Source: Trujillonella humicola
Lineage (GTDB): Bacteria; Actinomycetota; Actinomycetes; Mycobacteriales; Geodermatophilaceae
Length of the DNA stretch: 64,000 nt
NCBI RefSeq assembly: GCF_046233715.1
Contig: NZ_JBJNRJ010000003.1
Location: 62,001 to 126,000, forward strand
Direction of reading: 5' to 3'
This document shows positions 26,733 to 36,815 of this stretch, piece by piece. The stretch's first letter is position 1; every line of letters starts with the position of its first letter. A program made the position numbers and the translations under genes. The notes under the pieces were generated by a model that worked only from the letters and a program-made list of their open reading frames with translations, was not told where the DNA came from and searched no databases.

Positions 26733-28447
26733 CCGTCAATCTGTTCAAAGAGTCAACGGCGGCGGCACGGAGGTTGGGGAATGACCTCCGCGGCGTGCTC
26801 GCCGAGCTGGACCCAGCCGTGGCGCAGCCGATGCTTGACCGGCTATCCGTCGACGCGCACTCGAGTCCGCTGCTGGTGTTCACCGGATATCACAGCAGTG
26901 GCAAGTCGACGCTCATCGAGGCCCTGACGAACCGCCGGTTCAACATCCCCATAGGTTCTGGAGTCACAACCGACAAGGTCGCGGAGTACGACTGGGACGG
27001 GGACGTCCGGCTCGTCGACACGCCCGGCGTACACGCTGGGCGTCCCCATCACGATGAGCGCGCAGAGCAGGCGCTCCAAGCAGCGGACCTCGTTCTGTTT
27101 GCCGTACCGGTCGAGCTCTTCGACGACACGCTCGTGGCTCACCTGCGCGATGTGCTGGGACGTCTCGGCAAGTCTCGGCAGACGATCATCGTCATCACCA
27201 AGGCAGGGACAATGGACGCTGCCCCTGGCCACCGGGAGGCCGCGATCCAGCAAGCCTTAGGCCCTTTCGACCCGGTGACCTGGGTCGAGTGCGACGCTCA
27301 GTACTACCTCGAAGGCCTCGACATCGCACAAGCTTCACCGGCCGACTCCGCTGCCTTCATCGAGGCTTCGGGTCTGGCGAGGGTCGCTGCCGCGATCAAC
27401 AGCTTTGCGGCGGAACAGGGCGAAATGGGCCGCTTGGCTCAGCCCCTGCAGTTGCTGCTCGCTCTGTCACTCGAGGCGTCGGCGTACCTCACGGACGATC
27501 CGGACGAGCGGGCTGCGCTGGCGGTCCTGGCCCGTCAGCGCTCCGCTCTCTCCAAAAAGCGCGTCCATCTCGACAGCCTGCTGGAGGCGCGGGCTGCGCA
27601 GTTCCGGGCAGAGGCCGTGCGAGCAGCCTCGGTCTTCGCCGACGGTGTTGAACGCGAGGAACAGGGCGGGGACCTCTCGGAGTCTGCGCTGGAAGTCCTC
27701 GTGGGGAGCCTGAACGCCGGCCTCGGCGCCGCGTTCGAGCGCTTCGAGAGCGCGGTGCGCCAGGTGCTCGAGGTCCAGTTCGACGACCTGGCCTCTGAGG
27801 TCCTCGAGATCGAAGCTTCGCCGTACGGTCGCGTCGCCCTCCACATCGGCGCCATGGAGCCGACCGGTTTCGACGGACGCGAGGTCGCCGTCGTCCCGGG
27901 CAGGGCACCGTCGACTCCGGCCCCAAGCTGGGCCGGCGACCTCACGACGTACTTGGAGAAGTTCAGCACCTTCTGGGGAGCCGGGAACGGCATCAAGGCC
28001 GCATCAGGGAGTAACGGCCACGCCGTCGTGCTCAAGGTCGGGCATGCGTTCGGCAAGAAGTTCAAGCCCTGGGAAGCGGTCAAGACTGCGAACAACATCG
28101 GCAGGGCGGCAAAGGTCGGAGGCGCCGTCATAGCAATCGGTGTGGAGGCGTACACAATCGTCGCCGACGAGCGTGCTGCCGTCCAGGCCGAGCGAGCGCG
28201 TGCCGAGCGCCGTCGGAACCTCTCTCAGGAGGTCCTGGCCCAGGCCGACGGCATCGTGGCCAGCGCACTGTCTGCCGTTCGGAGAGACTTGGATGACGTC
28301 TTCAAGCCCGAGTTCCAGCGCATTGATGTCGTCGTGAGATCGGTCCACGGCGCTCGGGCGGCGCGTAGCGAGCTTCGCGAGCGGCTCAGCTCCGTGCAAC
28401 AAGGAGCGAGCGAGGCTCTTGCCGCGCTATCTCCCATCAGCGAGTAG
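26729..28447 (+). CDS. Second dynamin-like GTPase
   Basis: ATG 26729 overlaps the first GTPase stop. G1 'TGYHSSGKSTLIEAL' is near residues 50-64, the switch Thr is in 'GSGVTTDKV', G3 'VDTPGVHAG' is near 96 and 'ITKAGT' near 158 is a G4-like element. The middle is helical and charged, and around 440-475 a short hydrophobic patch ('VGGAVIAIGVEAYTIV') could be a membrane paddle. The two GTPases differ strongly in sequence, so they are probably hetero-partners, not recent duplicates. The SNF2 gene follows after 73 bases. Confidence 0.75.
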   Translation: MTVNLFKESTAAARRLGNDLRGVLAELDPAVAQPMLDRLSVDAHSSPLLVFTGYHSSGKSTLIEALTNRRFNIPIGSGVTTDKVAEYDWDGDVRLVDTPGVHAGRPHHDERAEQALQAADLVLFAVPVELFDDTLVAHLRDVLGRLGKSRQTIIVITKAGTMDAAPGHREAAIQQALGPFDPVTWVECDAQYYLEGLDIAQASPADSAAFIEASGLARVAAAINSFAAEQGEMGRLAQPLQLLLALSLEASAYLTDDPDERAALAVLARQRSALSKKRVHLDSLLEARAAQFRAEAVRAASVFADGVEREEQGGDLSESALEVLVGSLNAGLGAAFERFESAVRQVLEVQFDDLASEVLEIEASPYGRVALHIGAMEPTGFDGREVAVVPGRAPSTPAPSWAGDLTTYLEKFSTFWGAGNGIKAASGSNGHAVVLKVGHAFGKKFKPWEAVKTANNIGRAAKVGGAVIAIGVEAYTIVADERAAVQAERARAERRRNLSQEVLAQADGIVASALSAVRRDLDDVFKPEFQRIDVVVRSVHGARAARSELRERLSSVQQGASEALAALSPISE

Positions 28448-28520
28448 GGACTGTTGCGCAGTTCGTTGCGTGTCGGTGCTGCATGACAGTCTGGCCGAGT
28501 GAAGAGGCAGGGGCCGCTGT

Positions 28521-31500
28521 ATGAACGCTGAACCCGTTGTGGGCACGCAGCCTTCATCCGCGGGGCGGATAACCGACGGCGCCTTGGTTCGCTGGCCCAC
28601 AGCCCCCGGATGTCCTACGGGAGTCGTCGAAAGCGCCGGAGGCAATCAAGTCTCGGTCGTCTTCGACGGCGAGGACGAGCCCAAGCTCTTCAGCGCTCGC
28701 GCCGGCGTTCTCGAACGCGTCGTCTTGGCCGGCATGGTCAAGCGGGTCAGTACTGGAGATGTCGGAGTCATCCAGGGGATGACGACTGCGGCTCCGCCAC
28801 GATGGCAGGTGTTCGTCAACGGCAGGGTGATCACGGTCGCCGAGAGTGATCTCCGGCCCCACGTCCTGGACGACCCCCGCAGTCGCATACAGGGCGGCCG
28901 ACTCGGGAGTGCCCGCCAGTTCGCGCTTGCTGTGACGGCCCGGCGCTATGAGGTCGAGCAGCAGACGAACGACCTCGTCTCGCTCGGAGAGTCGCGCGTC
29001 GATCTGAAGCCGCACCAGGTCTCCGTCGTCCACCGGGTGGTGTCCGACTATCCGCACCGCTACCTGCTGTGCGACGAGGTCGGCCTCGGCAAGACGATCG
29101 AGGCGGGGCTCGTCCTCAAGGAGCTCCGCGCACGCGGCGGCGCGACCCGATGCATCGCGATCGTCCCGCCCAACCTCGTCCGTCAATGGCAGTTCGAGCT
29201 GAAGTCCAAGTTCAACGAAGTGTTCTCGATCCTGAACTCTGACACCGTTCGCTACCTCAAGTCCTCGCAGGGCTTCGACGGCAATCCGTTCGAGAAGTTC
29301 GACAGCGTCATCGTGTCGAGCGGGTGGACCTCGGGCGAGCCCTGGTCGAAGCTCATGGCCGAGGTGCCGTGGGACATGGTCATCGTCGACGAGGCCCACC
29401 ACGCGCGCGTACGGATCTCGGGGAAGAAGCGCGAGGAGACGCGGCTGTACCGCGCGGTCCGCACGGTCGTCTCACCCGACGCGTTCTCGAAGAGGGCGGC
29501 GCTGTTCCTTACGGCGACGCCGATGCAGCTCGACAGCAAGGAGCTCTACAGCCTCGTCGAGCTCCTCGACCCCGCGCTGTTTCCGACCGTTCAACACTTC
29601 GAACGGCACCGTGCGGACCTTCCTGGGCTCAGTCGACTCGTCCACGACCTGACGCTTCATGGCTTCCCGCTACCGGGGGACGACCCCGAGGAGATCATCG
29701 CCCGTGTTGCCGGCTGGCTTGATCGAGATGTGGACCAGATCGCGGCCGAACTCTCCGCCGGCGAGCAATCGGTGTCTCAGGTCTGCGAGAACCTTGCGAG
29801 CCGTCACCTGCTGTCCGAGGTACTGATCCGCAACCGGAAGAAAATCATCGGCGGCTTCATGCCGCGCCAGGCGCACCGGTGGGAGGTCAACCCGACGCAC
29901 GAGGAGCTTGAGGCCCTCAACGCCGTCGAGGAGTACGTACGTGAAGGCTTCGCGCGAGCCGACCGCACAAACGACCTAGCGGTCGGCTTCGTCATGGTGA
30001 TCTTCCAGAAATTGATGGCCAGCAGCATCCGCGCGCTGCGTGTCTCGCTGGATCGCCGTCGCCAACGCCTCGAGTCCAGCGCAGCGAAGCCCGCCCTCGG
30101 CAAGCGCCGTGCCGCCCTCATCGCAGACATTGAGGAAGGCCTCGACCGGGACGAGTTCGTAGCGGGCCTTCTGGATGAGGTCTCGGCAGCAGACGCCGAG
30201 GAAGCGCACGAGCTGGCCCGACTGGTCGAGCTGCTCGACGCGCTTTCCTCGGACGCGAAGGGCGACGTGCTTGTCGAGCAGCTGACCGAGCTTGCCAAGC
30301 AAGAGCCGGCGCCGAAGGTCTTGCTCTTCACGGAGTTCCGGGAGACACAGGAGTACCTGCGTGGACGTCTCGAATCGATCGGCTGGGACGTCAACCTCTT
30401 CCACGGGCAGCTGAAGCCTGAGGCCAAGGACGCGTCGGTCGACGCCTTCCGGTCGGCGGCTGGCCCGAGCATCCTGCTCAGCACCGAAGCCGGTGGGGAG
30501 GGCCGCAACTTCCAGTTCTGTCACCTGCTGGTGAACTACGACCTGCCGTGGAACCCCATGCGAGTGGAGCAACGAATCGGCCGCGTAGACCGTATCGGGC
30601 AAACAGACACCGTGCAGGTCTTCAACTTTTGGGTGAAGGGCACGATCGAGGAACGCGTGCTCAACGTTCTCGAGCAACGGATCAATGTATTCGAGGAGAC
30701 CGTTGGCGGACTTGACCCGATTCTCGGCGACACGGAGCGCGACCTCGGCAAGATCCTGCGCCTCGGTGGCGAGGAACGGGAGCGTGCGCTGGCGCTGTAT
30801 GAGGATCAGGTCGAGCGCAGGATGCAGAATGCGCGATCGGCTGATGAGAAGCTCCGCGACTTCATCATGGAGACGAAGAGCTACACGCGGGAGATCGCTC
30901 AGCAGCTTGTTGCCGACGCCTCGCCGATCAGCCCCGCAGACCAAGAGCGCTTCGTGGCACGGCTGCTGGCCGACGTGAACACACACCTCAGCAAGAACAG
31001 CGACGGTACCTACGAGATCACGTTCCACGAGCCCTTCGTCAGTGACTATCCGCAGCACTCCAAGGAGCGGCGCCGGCGCACCGTAGCGATGCGGCCCGAC
31101 GTGCGCCCAGACAGCGAACACGTCGAGTACCTGGCGATGGGCAACGCCGTGGTCGACGACCTCATCGCCCGCGTAACCAGCTCCTCATACGAGGGCGGTG
31201 CCGCTGCCTTCGAAATCGAGGACGCCGCCGGAATCGAGCCGGGCGAGGGTTGGCTCGTGGTGCATGAGCTCGGCGTGCCAGGTCTGAAAGAGGAGCGAGG
31301 GCTGATGCCGCTGTTCGTCCGCGACGGGGGCGACCTCGACGCCGCGGGCGGCAGCGCGCTGCTAGACCGCGCCGCTACGTTTCCCAACGACCGGGCCATG
31401 GCGCCGGCGGACTTCAGTCTCGATGACCTCGACGCGGCGATCGCAGCCGCTGAGGCCCGCTGCTACGAGCACCTGAGCGCCGTGGAGGCCCGGGTCCGCG

Positions 31501-31823
31501 CGGAATCCCAGCGCACTCTGGAGCGCGAGCGGGCCAAGATGGCGAACTACTTCGACTACCGCGACGTTGCTGCGCAAGATCGGCTTGCAAGCTCCCAGCA
31601 GACACTGCGGCAGCTTGAGGCAGCCGACAGCTCCGATAGCCGGCGGGCCATCATCCCGGTCTGGAAGGCCAACGTGGCGCGTGACGAGCGGCTCATCGAG
31701 CAGCTCAGCCAGGAGCGTGAGGACCAACTCGCGGCGCTTCAACGTCGGGCTACTGGTTCGGGCGACCTGCGGCTCGTCGCGCTCGCACGGGTGCACATCG
31801 GCGAGGAGGAGGACGACGAGTGA
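28521..31823 (+). CDS. SNF2/RapA-type helicase
   Basis: 1100 residues. An N-terminal beta-rich part (1-130) is followed by an SF2 core: 'DEVGLGKTIEAGLVLKEL' (motif I, about 188-206), 'WDMVIVDEAHHARV' (motif II, about 290), 'LFLTATPMQ' (motif III), and in the second lobe 'LLFTEFRETQEYL', 'LLSTEAGGEGRNFQ' and 'RVEQRIGRVDRIGQ' (motifs IV-VI). 'VFEETVGGLDPILGD' behind motif VI is typical of RapA/HepA- and DrmD-like enzymes. The C-terminal 300 residues include a coiled-coil. It should translocate on double-stranded DNA. Its stop overlaps the next start (GTGA), tying it to the RecD-like gene. Confidence 0.8.
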   Translation: MNAEPVVGTQPSSAGRITDGALVRWPTAPGCPTGVVESAGGNQVSVVFDGEDEPKLFSARAGVLERVVLAGMVKRVSTGDVGVIQGMTTAAPPRWQVFVNGRVITVAESDLRPHVLDDPRSRIQGGRLGSARQFALAVTARRYEVEQQTNDLVSLGESRVDLKPHQVSVVHRVVSDYPHRYLLCDEVGLGKTIEAGLVLKELRARGGATRCIAIVPPNLVRQWQFELKSKFNEVFSILNSDTVRYLKSSQGFDGNPFEKFDSVIVSSGWTSGEPWSKLMAEVPWDMVIVDEAHHARVRISGKKREETRLYRAVRTVVSPDAFSKRAALFLTATPMQLDSKELYSLVELLDPALFPTVQHFERHRADLPGLSRLVHDLTLHGFPLPGDDPEEIIARVAGWLDRDVDQIAAELSAGEQSVSQVCENLASRHLLSEVLIRNRKKIIGGFMPRQAHRWEVNPTHEELEALNAVEEYVREGFARADRTNDLAVGFVMVIFQKLMASSIRALRVSLDRRRQRLESSAAKPALGKRRAALIADIEEGLDRDEFVAGLLDEVSAADAEEAHELARLVELLDALSSDAKGDVLVEQLTELAKQEPAPKVLLFTEFRETQEYLRGRLESIGWDVNLFHGQLKPEAKDASVDAFRSAAGPSILLSTEAGGEGRNFQFCHLLVNYDLPWNPMRVEQRIGRVDRIGQTDTVQVFNFWVKGTIEERVLNVLEQRINVFEETVGGLDPILGDTERDLGKILRLGGEERERALALYEDQVERRMQNARSADEKLRDFIMETKSYTREIAQQLVADASPISPADQERFVARLLADVNTHLSKNSDGTYEITFHEPFVSDYPQHSKERRRRTVAMRPDVRPDSEHVEYLAMGNAVVDDLIARVTSSSYEGGAAAFEIEDAAGIEPGEGWLVVHELGVPGLKEERGLMPLFVRDGGDLDAAGGSALLDRAATFPNDRAMAPADFSLDDLDAAIAAAEARCYEHLSAVEARVRAESQRTLERERAKMANYFDYRDVAAQDRLASSQQTLRQLEAADSSDSRRAIIPVWKANVARDERLIEQLSQEREDQLAALQRRATGSGDLRLVALARVHIGEEEDDE

Positions 31824-34800
31824 CGGGTCCAGTGCTCCCTTTCCGGCACCTGTCAGTTCGGGTTCCCTGGCACGACACCGCGTACGACGGCCGGATCTGC
31901 GCTGATCCGCTGGCAAACGGCGCCTGCCTTCGTCTCAAGCGGATCTCGGAGGAGCGGGATGACGCCCACGAAGTAGCTCTCGCCGGCCGTTCGTGGCTTG
32001 AGCTCGAGCCCCGCCAGCTTCCACCGTGTGCGGCAGAACGCGCGGGCCTTATGTCGCCGACGCCTCGTGGAAGCGTGAAAAACCACCCGTACGCGGCGTG
32101 GAACGATGTTTATAGGCGGCGCTTCAGAGAGACAGCTTTCGAGATCCCGCCGTTCTCCGCGGACTGCGTGCCTTTTCGGTGGATGCTGCGTGACGAAGCG
32201 GTGGCTATCGCGGACCAGTACGAGATCCCGTACGAGGGCGACCTTGAGGCGGCGGTCGATGCGGAGGCAAACCTCAAAAGCCCCGCGTGGGTGCAGCATG
32301 CGACGAACCAGCAAGCACTACTCGACACGTTCTTCTCGGCGATCCAGCCGGAGAAGAGCCTGATATTCGTCTACGCAAAGGAGTCACCGCTCGCGGCGGA
32401 CCCGCGTCGCGTGCTCATCGGCGTCGGTCGCGTGAGAAGCGTCGGTGCGATCCGGCCATACGAACAGTCCGGCGACGGCTTCGGTTCTGTGATGTGGGAG
32501 CGGGCCGTCGGTCACACGATTCGTCCGAACAGCACCGACGGCTTCCTCCTGCCGTATCACGACCTCCTGCGCTTAGCGAATGAGGACGCGAGCATCGATC
32601 TCGAAAGCTGCACCGTCTTCGTGCCCGACGAGTTCACCGATCAGTTCTCCTACGCATCCGAGCACGTCAGCCACGACGCAGCGCTCAGCATCTTGCTCGA
32701 GCTCGACCGCGTGGTGGAGAAGATCGCCCCCTTGGTTTCCGGCACGTGGGACGCCGTCCGGCAGTGGCTGAGCGACCGAGTGGCCGAAGTGTGGGAGGCG
32801 CGGGGCCCATGTCCGGGGCTCGGTGCGGCGCTATCCGCGTTCGGGGTGCCGGAAGGAGTCCTTCTGGCCTTCTCGGCTCAGGGGGAACTGGGCGACAACG
32901 AGGATCCTTGGCCGCTCGTCAACTCGTGGTTGAGGAACCCCAGCGCGCATCCTGCGGCCGCCAAGCGAGTCGAGTCGATGCTGTCCCGTACGTGGGCTGC
33001 GCTTCCCGACGAGCGGCGAGCGCTTCTCAAGCTGCTCTCGCGTTTCGCGCTCACGCCCGACCAGGCCCGGCGTCTCTACCAGCGGGTCGTTCGAGAAGCC
33101 GCGGGCATCGACGTCGACGACTCCGGCATCCTCGCCAATCCCTATCTGGTCTACGAGACCGGTCGCTTATGCCCCGATCCGGTTGCGGTGGGCACAGTCG
33201 ACCGCGGCGTCTTCCCTGACGACCGGGTCCGACTTGCGCATCCGCTTCCCGCACCGTCCCTAGTGACCGATCCCCTCGATCCCCGCCGTGTACGGGCTCT
33301 GATCGTTAGCAGTCTTGAGGCAGCGGCCGTGGAGGGACACTCGCTGCGCCCGCAGGACCACGTCGTCCTGGAAATCAGCGATGCCGCATTGCAGCCTGCG
33401 TGCCCGCTGGGCGATGACGTGATGTCGGTCATCGTGCCGGACCTTGCGCCCGAGGTGGTTGTGGCGACGATGGCAGACGAGAAGCCGGCTCTGCAGCTCA
33501 GCCGCCTAACCGAGATCAGGAAGGCGATCGCGAAGACGGTCACAAGGCGGCGCCGAGCCAAGCCACTTCCTGTGAGCGCTGACTGGCGCGCGGTGATAGA
33601 CGCGCGCTTCACCGCGCCCGCGACCGATCCTGAGGAAGAACTAGCGCGGCGGGAGAAGGCCGCAGCGCTTGAGGTGCTCGCAACCTCACGCATCTCCGTC
33701 TTGATCGGGGCGGCCGGCACTGGCAAGACCACCCTCTTGCGCGCTCTGTGCAGCCTCGACGCGGTCAAGGACGGCGGCGTGAGCCTGTTGGCCCCCACCG
33801 GCAAGGCCCGCGTCCGCATGCACGAGGCGATCGGCCAAGAGGTCGAGTCCCGCGCGCTGACGATCGCTCAGTTCCTCCTCCGCTCGGAGCGCTACGACCC
33901 CGAGACGAGCCGCTACAGGAGATCTGATCGGGATCGCGACAACACGGCCCGGACGATCATCGTCGACGAATGCTCGATGTTGACCGAAGACGCGATCGAT
34001 GCGCTCCTTGATGCTCTTGAAGGCTACGACCGCCTGATCCTCGTGGGAGATCACCGACAGCTCCCACCGATCGGAACGGGCCGTCCGTTCGTCGACATCG
34101 TGAACTACCTCCGCGAGGAGGCGGGACAGCTCGCGTTTCCACGCGTTGCGCCGTCCTACGCAGAGCTGACCATTCCCCGTCGTCAGGTCACCAGCGGCGA
34201 TGACGATCGTGCCGACCTCCAGCTGGCCGAGTGGTTCGCGGGGAGCGAGACGAGCCCGGGCGCGGATGAGATCTGGGACCGGCTGCGACGAGGGGAGGAC
34301 CTCGGGACGGTCCGCCTGAGGCGCTGGGAGAACGCCGCGGAACTCAGAGACGTGCTGAGGGCCGAGCTGGCGACAAGCCTGAGCGCCATGCAGGGAGACG
34401 ACGACGCGACCGGGTTCCAGGTCTCCTACGGCGGGACCCAGTCGGGCGAATACGTCTACTTCAACCTCGGAGCGGCCGAGCAAGCGGAGTCATGGCAGGT
34501 GCTCAGCCCCGTCCGAGTAACAGGCGGTGGCGTCAACGAGCTGAACCGCTACCTGCAGCGGACGTACCGGGAGGAAATCCGACAGCTCGCCGCTCCGGAC
34601 GACCCTCGATTCCGCAAGATTCCTAAGCCGGCTGGGCCTGAGGAGATCGTCTACGGGGACAAGGTCATCAACGTTCGCAACAAGAAGCGGACGAGGTACT
34701 ACCCGAAGATCGACAACGCGCTCGAGTACGTGGCGAACGGGGAGATCGGCGTGATCACCGGTCCGACACGCTTCGCGACGAGGAACGCGCCCCTGGGCCT

Positions 34801-35539
34801 CCTCGAGGTCGAGTTTGCGACCCAACTCGGGACCTCGTACAAGTTCTGGATGTCTGAGATGGGAGAGGAAGGAACACCTCCCCTCGAACTGGCGTACGCG
34901 ATCACGATCCACAAGTCCCAGGGCAGCGAGTTTGGTCGCACGTTTGTCGTGATCCCTAGCCCCTGCCGTCCTCTTTCCCGCGAGCTCCTGTACACGGCTC
35001 TCACTCGCCAGCGCGAGCACGTGACCGTCCTCCACCAAGGGGACGTCTCCGATCTCCTGCGCTACGCGAAGGCGTCGTACTCCGAGACCGCGGCCCGGAT
35101 CACCAACCTCTTCCGCGCTCCAAACCCGGTCGATGTGGACGGCAGGTACCTCGAGGACGGATTGATCCACATGACCCGCAAGGGCATCGCTGTCCGCTCG
35201 AAGTCTGAGGTGATCATCGCTGACCTCCTGTACTCGAAGGGGATCGACTTCGAGTACGAGCGCCCGCTTGACTTGGATGGCGACCGCAAGCTGCCCGACT
35301 TCACGATCGCCGACAGCGATACCGGCGAGACCTACTACTGGGAGCACCTCGGCATGCTGCAGCGTCCGTCATACCGCAGGAAGTGGGAGGCCAAGCAGTC
35401 GTGGTACACAGCCCACGGCATCCTGGACGAGGCAGCGGGCGGCGGTGAGAACGGCACGTTGATCACCACTCGCGACGGTGACGACGGCTCAATCTCGTCA
35501 GCCGCGATCGAGGAGCTCATCGACAAGCTGTTTGCCTGA
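31820..35539 (+). CDS. RecD2-like SF1 helicase with C-terminal nuclease-like domain
   Basis: 1239 residues, GTG start overlapping the SNF2 stop. The N-terminal 120 residues ('HLSVRVPWHDTAYDGRIC...') hold Cys27, Cys36, Cys70 and Cys116, which could bind a metal or Fe-S cluster. The helicase core has Walker A 'IGAAGTGKTTLLRAL' (about 628-642), 'IIVDECSMLTED', 'LVGDHRQLPPIG' and, near the end, 'AYAITIHKSQGSEF' and 'LLYTALTRQREHV', all as in RecD2/Pif1-like SF1B enzymes. Residues about 1125-1239 ('VRSKSEVIIADLLYSKG', 'LPDFTIAD', 'YYWEHLGM') have the E-D-E-x-x spacing of a PD-(D/E)XK nuclease. It would act as the DNA-processing end of the four-gene block. Confidence 0.75.
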   Translation: MTGPVLPFRHLSVRVPWHDTAYDGRICADPLANGACLRLKRISEERDDAHEVALAGRSWLELEPRQLPPCAAERAGLMSPTPRGSVKNHPYAAWNDVYRRRFRETAFEIPPFSADCVPFRWMLRDEAVAIADQYEIPYEGDLEAAVDAEANLKSPAWVQHATNQQALLDTFFSAIQPEKSLIFVYAKESPLAADPRRVLIGVGRVRSVGAIRPYEQSGDGFGSVMWERAVGHTIRPNSTDGFLLPYHDLLRLANEDASIDLESCTVFVPDEFTDQFSYASEHVSHDAALSILLELDRVVEKIAPLVSGTWDAVRQWLSDRVAEVWEARGPCPGLGAALSAFGVPEGVLLAFSAQGELGDNEDPWPLVNSWLRNPSAHPAAAKRVESMLSRTWAALPDERRALLKLLSRFALTPDQARRLYQRVVREAAGIDVDDSGILANPYLVYETGRLCPDPVAVGTVDRGVFPDDRVRLAHPLPAPSLVTDPLDPRRVRALIVSSLEAAAVEGHSLRPQDHVVLEISDAALQPACPLGDDVMSVIVPDLAPEVVVATMADEKPALQLSRLTEIRKAIAKTVTRRRRAKPLPVSADWRAVIDARFTAPATDPEEELARREKAAALEVLATSRISVLIGAAGTGKTTLLRALCSLDAVKDGGVSLLAPTGKARVRMHEAIGQEVESRALTIAQFLLRSERYDPETSRYRRSDRDRDNTARTIIVDECSMLTEDAIDALLDALEGYDRLILVGDHRQLPPIGTGRPFVDIVNYLREEAGQLAFPRVAPSYAELTIPRRQVTSGDDDRADLQLAEWFAGSETSPGADEIWDRLRRGEDLGTVRLRRWENAAELRDVLRAELATSLSAMQGDDDATGFQVSYGGTQSGEYVYFNLGAAEQAESWQVLSPVRVTGGGVNELNRYLQRTYREEIRQLAAPDDPRFRKIPKPAGPEEIVYGDKVINVRNKKRTRYYPKIDNALEYVANGEIGVITGPTRFATRNAPLGLLEVEFATQLGTSYKFWMSEMGEEGTPPLELAYAITIHKSQGSEFGRTFVVIPSPCRPLSRELLYTALTRQREHVTVLHQGDVSDLLRYAKASYSETAARITNLFRAPNPVDVDGRYLEDGLIHMTRKGIAVRSKSEVIIADLLYSKGIDFEYERPLDLDGDRKLPDFTIADSDTGETYYWEHLGMLQRPSYRRKWEAKQSWYTAHGILDEAAGGGENGTLITTRDGDDGSISSAAIEELIDKLFA

Positions 35540-35687
35540 CCAAGCTCCAACGTCCAGGTGCCAGCTTGTGCGGTGGCCCCACAACGGGAAGCTCTTGCGG
35601 CGGAGCGACTCTGCGTGCCGTTACCCCGCCGATGCCTCGCGGGCATCCGTCCGATGAACGGCTCGCCGGCACTCGGAAGGGGTGGCG

Positions 35688-36652
35688 ATGACCGGTAGCC
35701 CCGGCGTCGGCAGCAGGACGCGTCGGGTGCGCGGTCTGCTGCTTGGACTCGCACTCGGTGAGGCCCTGGCGACGGGCTCTCCCAGCTCTGCCGGGGCTAG
35801 CCAGCTGCGCAGCGGGGTTGGCACGCAGCTCGCCCTGTTCACCGTCGAGGGGTTGATCCGGGCGTCCGTGCGGCAGCGCAGCAAGGGCATTTGCCACCCG
35901 CCGAGCGTCGTCTGGCACGCGCTCGTACGGTGGGCTTACGGCCAGGGCATCCCGGCGCCGACGCTGTATGTCAACTGGGCGTCCGACACGGGGGATCCCT
36001 GGCCCGACGGATGGCTGGCGGCCGTTCCGGCGCTGCGCGAGCGGCGCGGTTCCGCTCCGGCCACCGTGGCGGCGTTGCAGGGCGGGACGCAAGGAACCCG
36101 GCAACGGCCTGTAACGCAAAGCGAGGGCTACCACGGACTCATTCGCGCGCTCTCGGTCGGCGCGCTCGGGGTCGATCCGCGCGCGACGTTCGAGCTCGCC
36201 GCTGATGTTGCGGCCCTCACCCACGGCAAACCAAGGGGCCACCTTACGGCTGCCGACGGGGCCCTGATCGCCGACGCTTTGCTCTCCGCGCGGGACCTGC
36301 ATCAGGGCATCGCGCAGGCGCTCGGTGCGATCGCCCAGGTCGACCGCGATTCCCACACGGTGGACCTCTACGCGCAGGCGGCAGAGGAGGGACGGCATGA
36401 GCCGGGCGACGCCGCGGTGCTGAAGCGGCACGTTGTCGACCGCACTGCCCAGAGCACCCTGCGAGCCGCAGTGTACGTGGCGAGCTCATTTTCCGGGTCG
36501 GAACAGGTCGCGGAGGCGCTGCGCTTCGCGGCTTTGGCGGCTGGCGCGGGGGTCGCGATGGTCACCGGCGCTCTGCTTGGAGCCCTACACGGGGTCAATG
36601 TGCTGCCGGTGGAGGTGGTCAGTCGTCTCGAGTTGGCGTGGGCCACCGACAT
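35688..36652 (+). pseudogene. ADP-ribosylglycohydrolase, 5' part (IS-interrupted)
   Basis: ATG 35688 follows GGAAGGGG. The protein starts 'SRTRRVRGLLLGLALGEALATG' and has 'GVGTQLALFTVEGLIRA', the DraG/ARH-fold pattern in which acidic residues bind two metal ions; here some acidic positions of the first motif (often GDAxG and DDT) are changed (GEA, GTQ), so activity is uncertain even in the intact gene. At 36652 the reading frame enters an IS21-family element. Joined to the 3' part (39167-39308), leaving out the element and one copy of the 5-bp repeat, it gives exactly 369 codons with a normal C-terminus. Confidence 0.8.
36648..36652. repeat. Target-site duplication GACAT, left copy
   Basis: GACAT occurs just outside the left IS end and again just outside the right end (39162-39166). 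One copy belongs to the original glycohydrolase codons (GAC ATG). A 5-bp duplication fits the IS21 family. Confidence 0.8.
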
Positions 36653-36815
36653 TGTCCGTGGCCGTGCCAAAGTCCCCGCTGGTGGCCATGGAGAAGTCCC
36701 CGCTGATGGCCAGGTAGGTCCTCGTCCTCGCTCGTCGTGTCGATCGTGAGCTGAGGCCCTGGGCGGTGACGGTGGCGGTGTCTAGCCAGTCACCGCACCG
36801 CCCAGGGGAGCTCCA

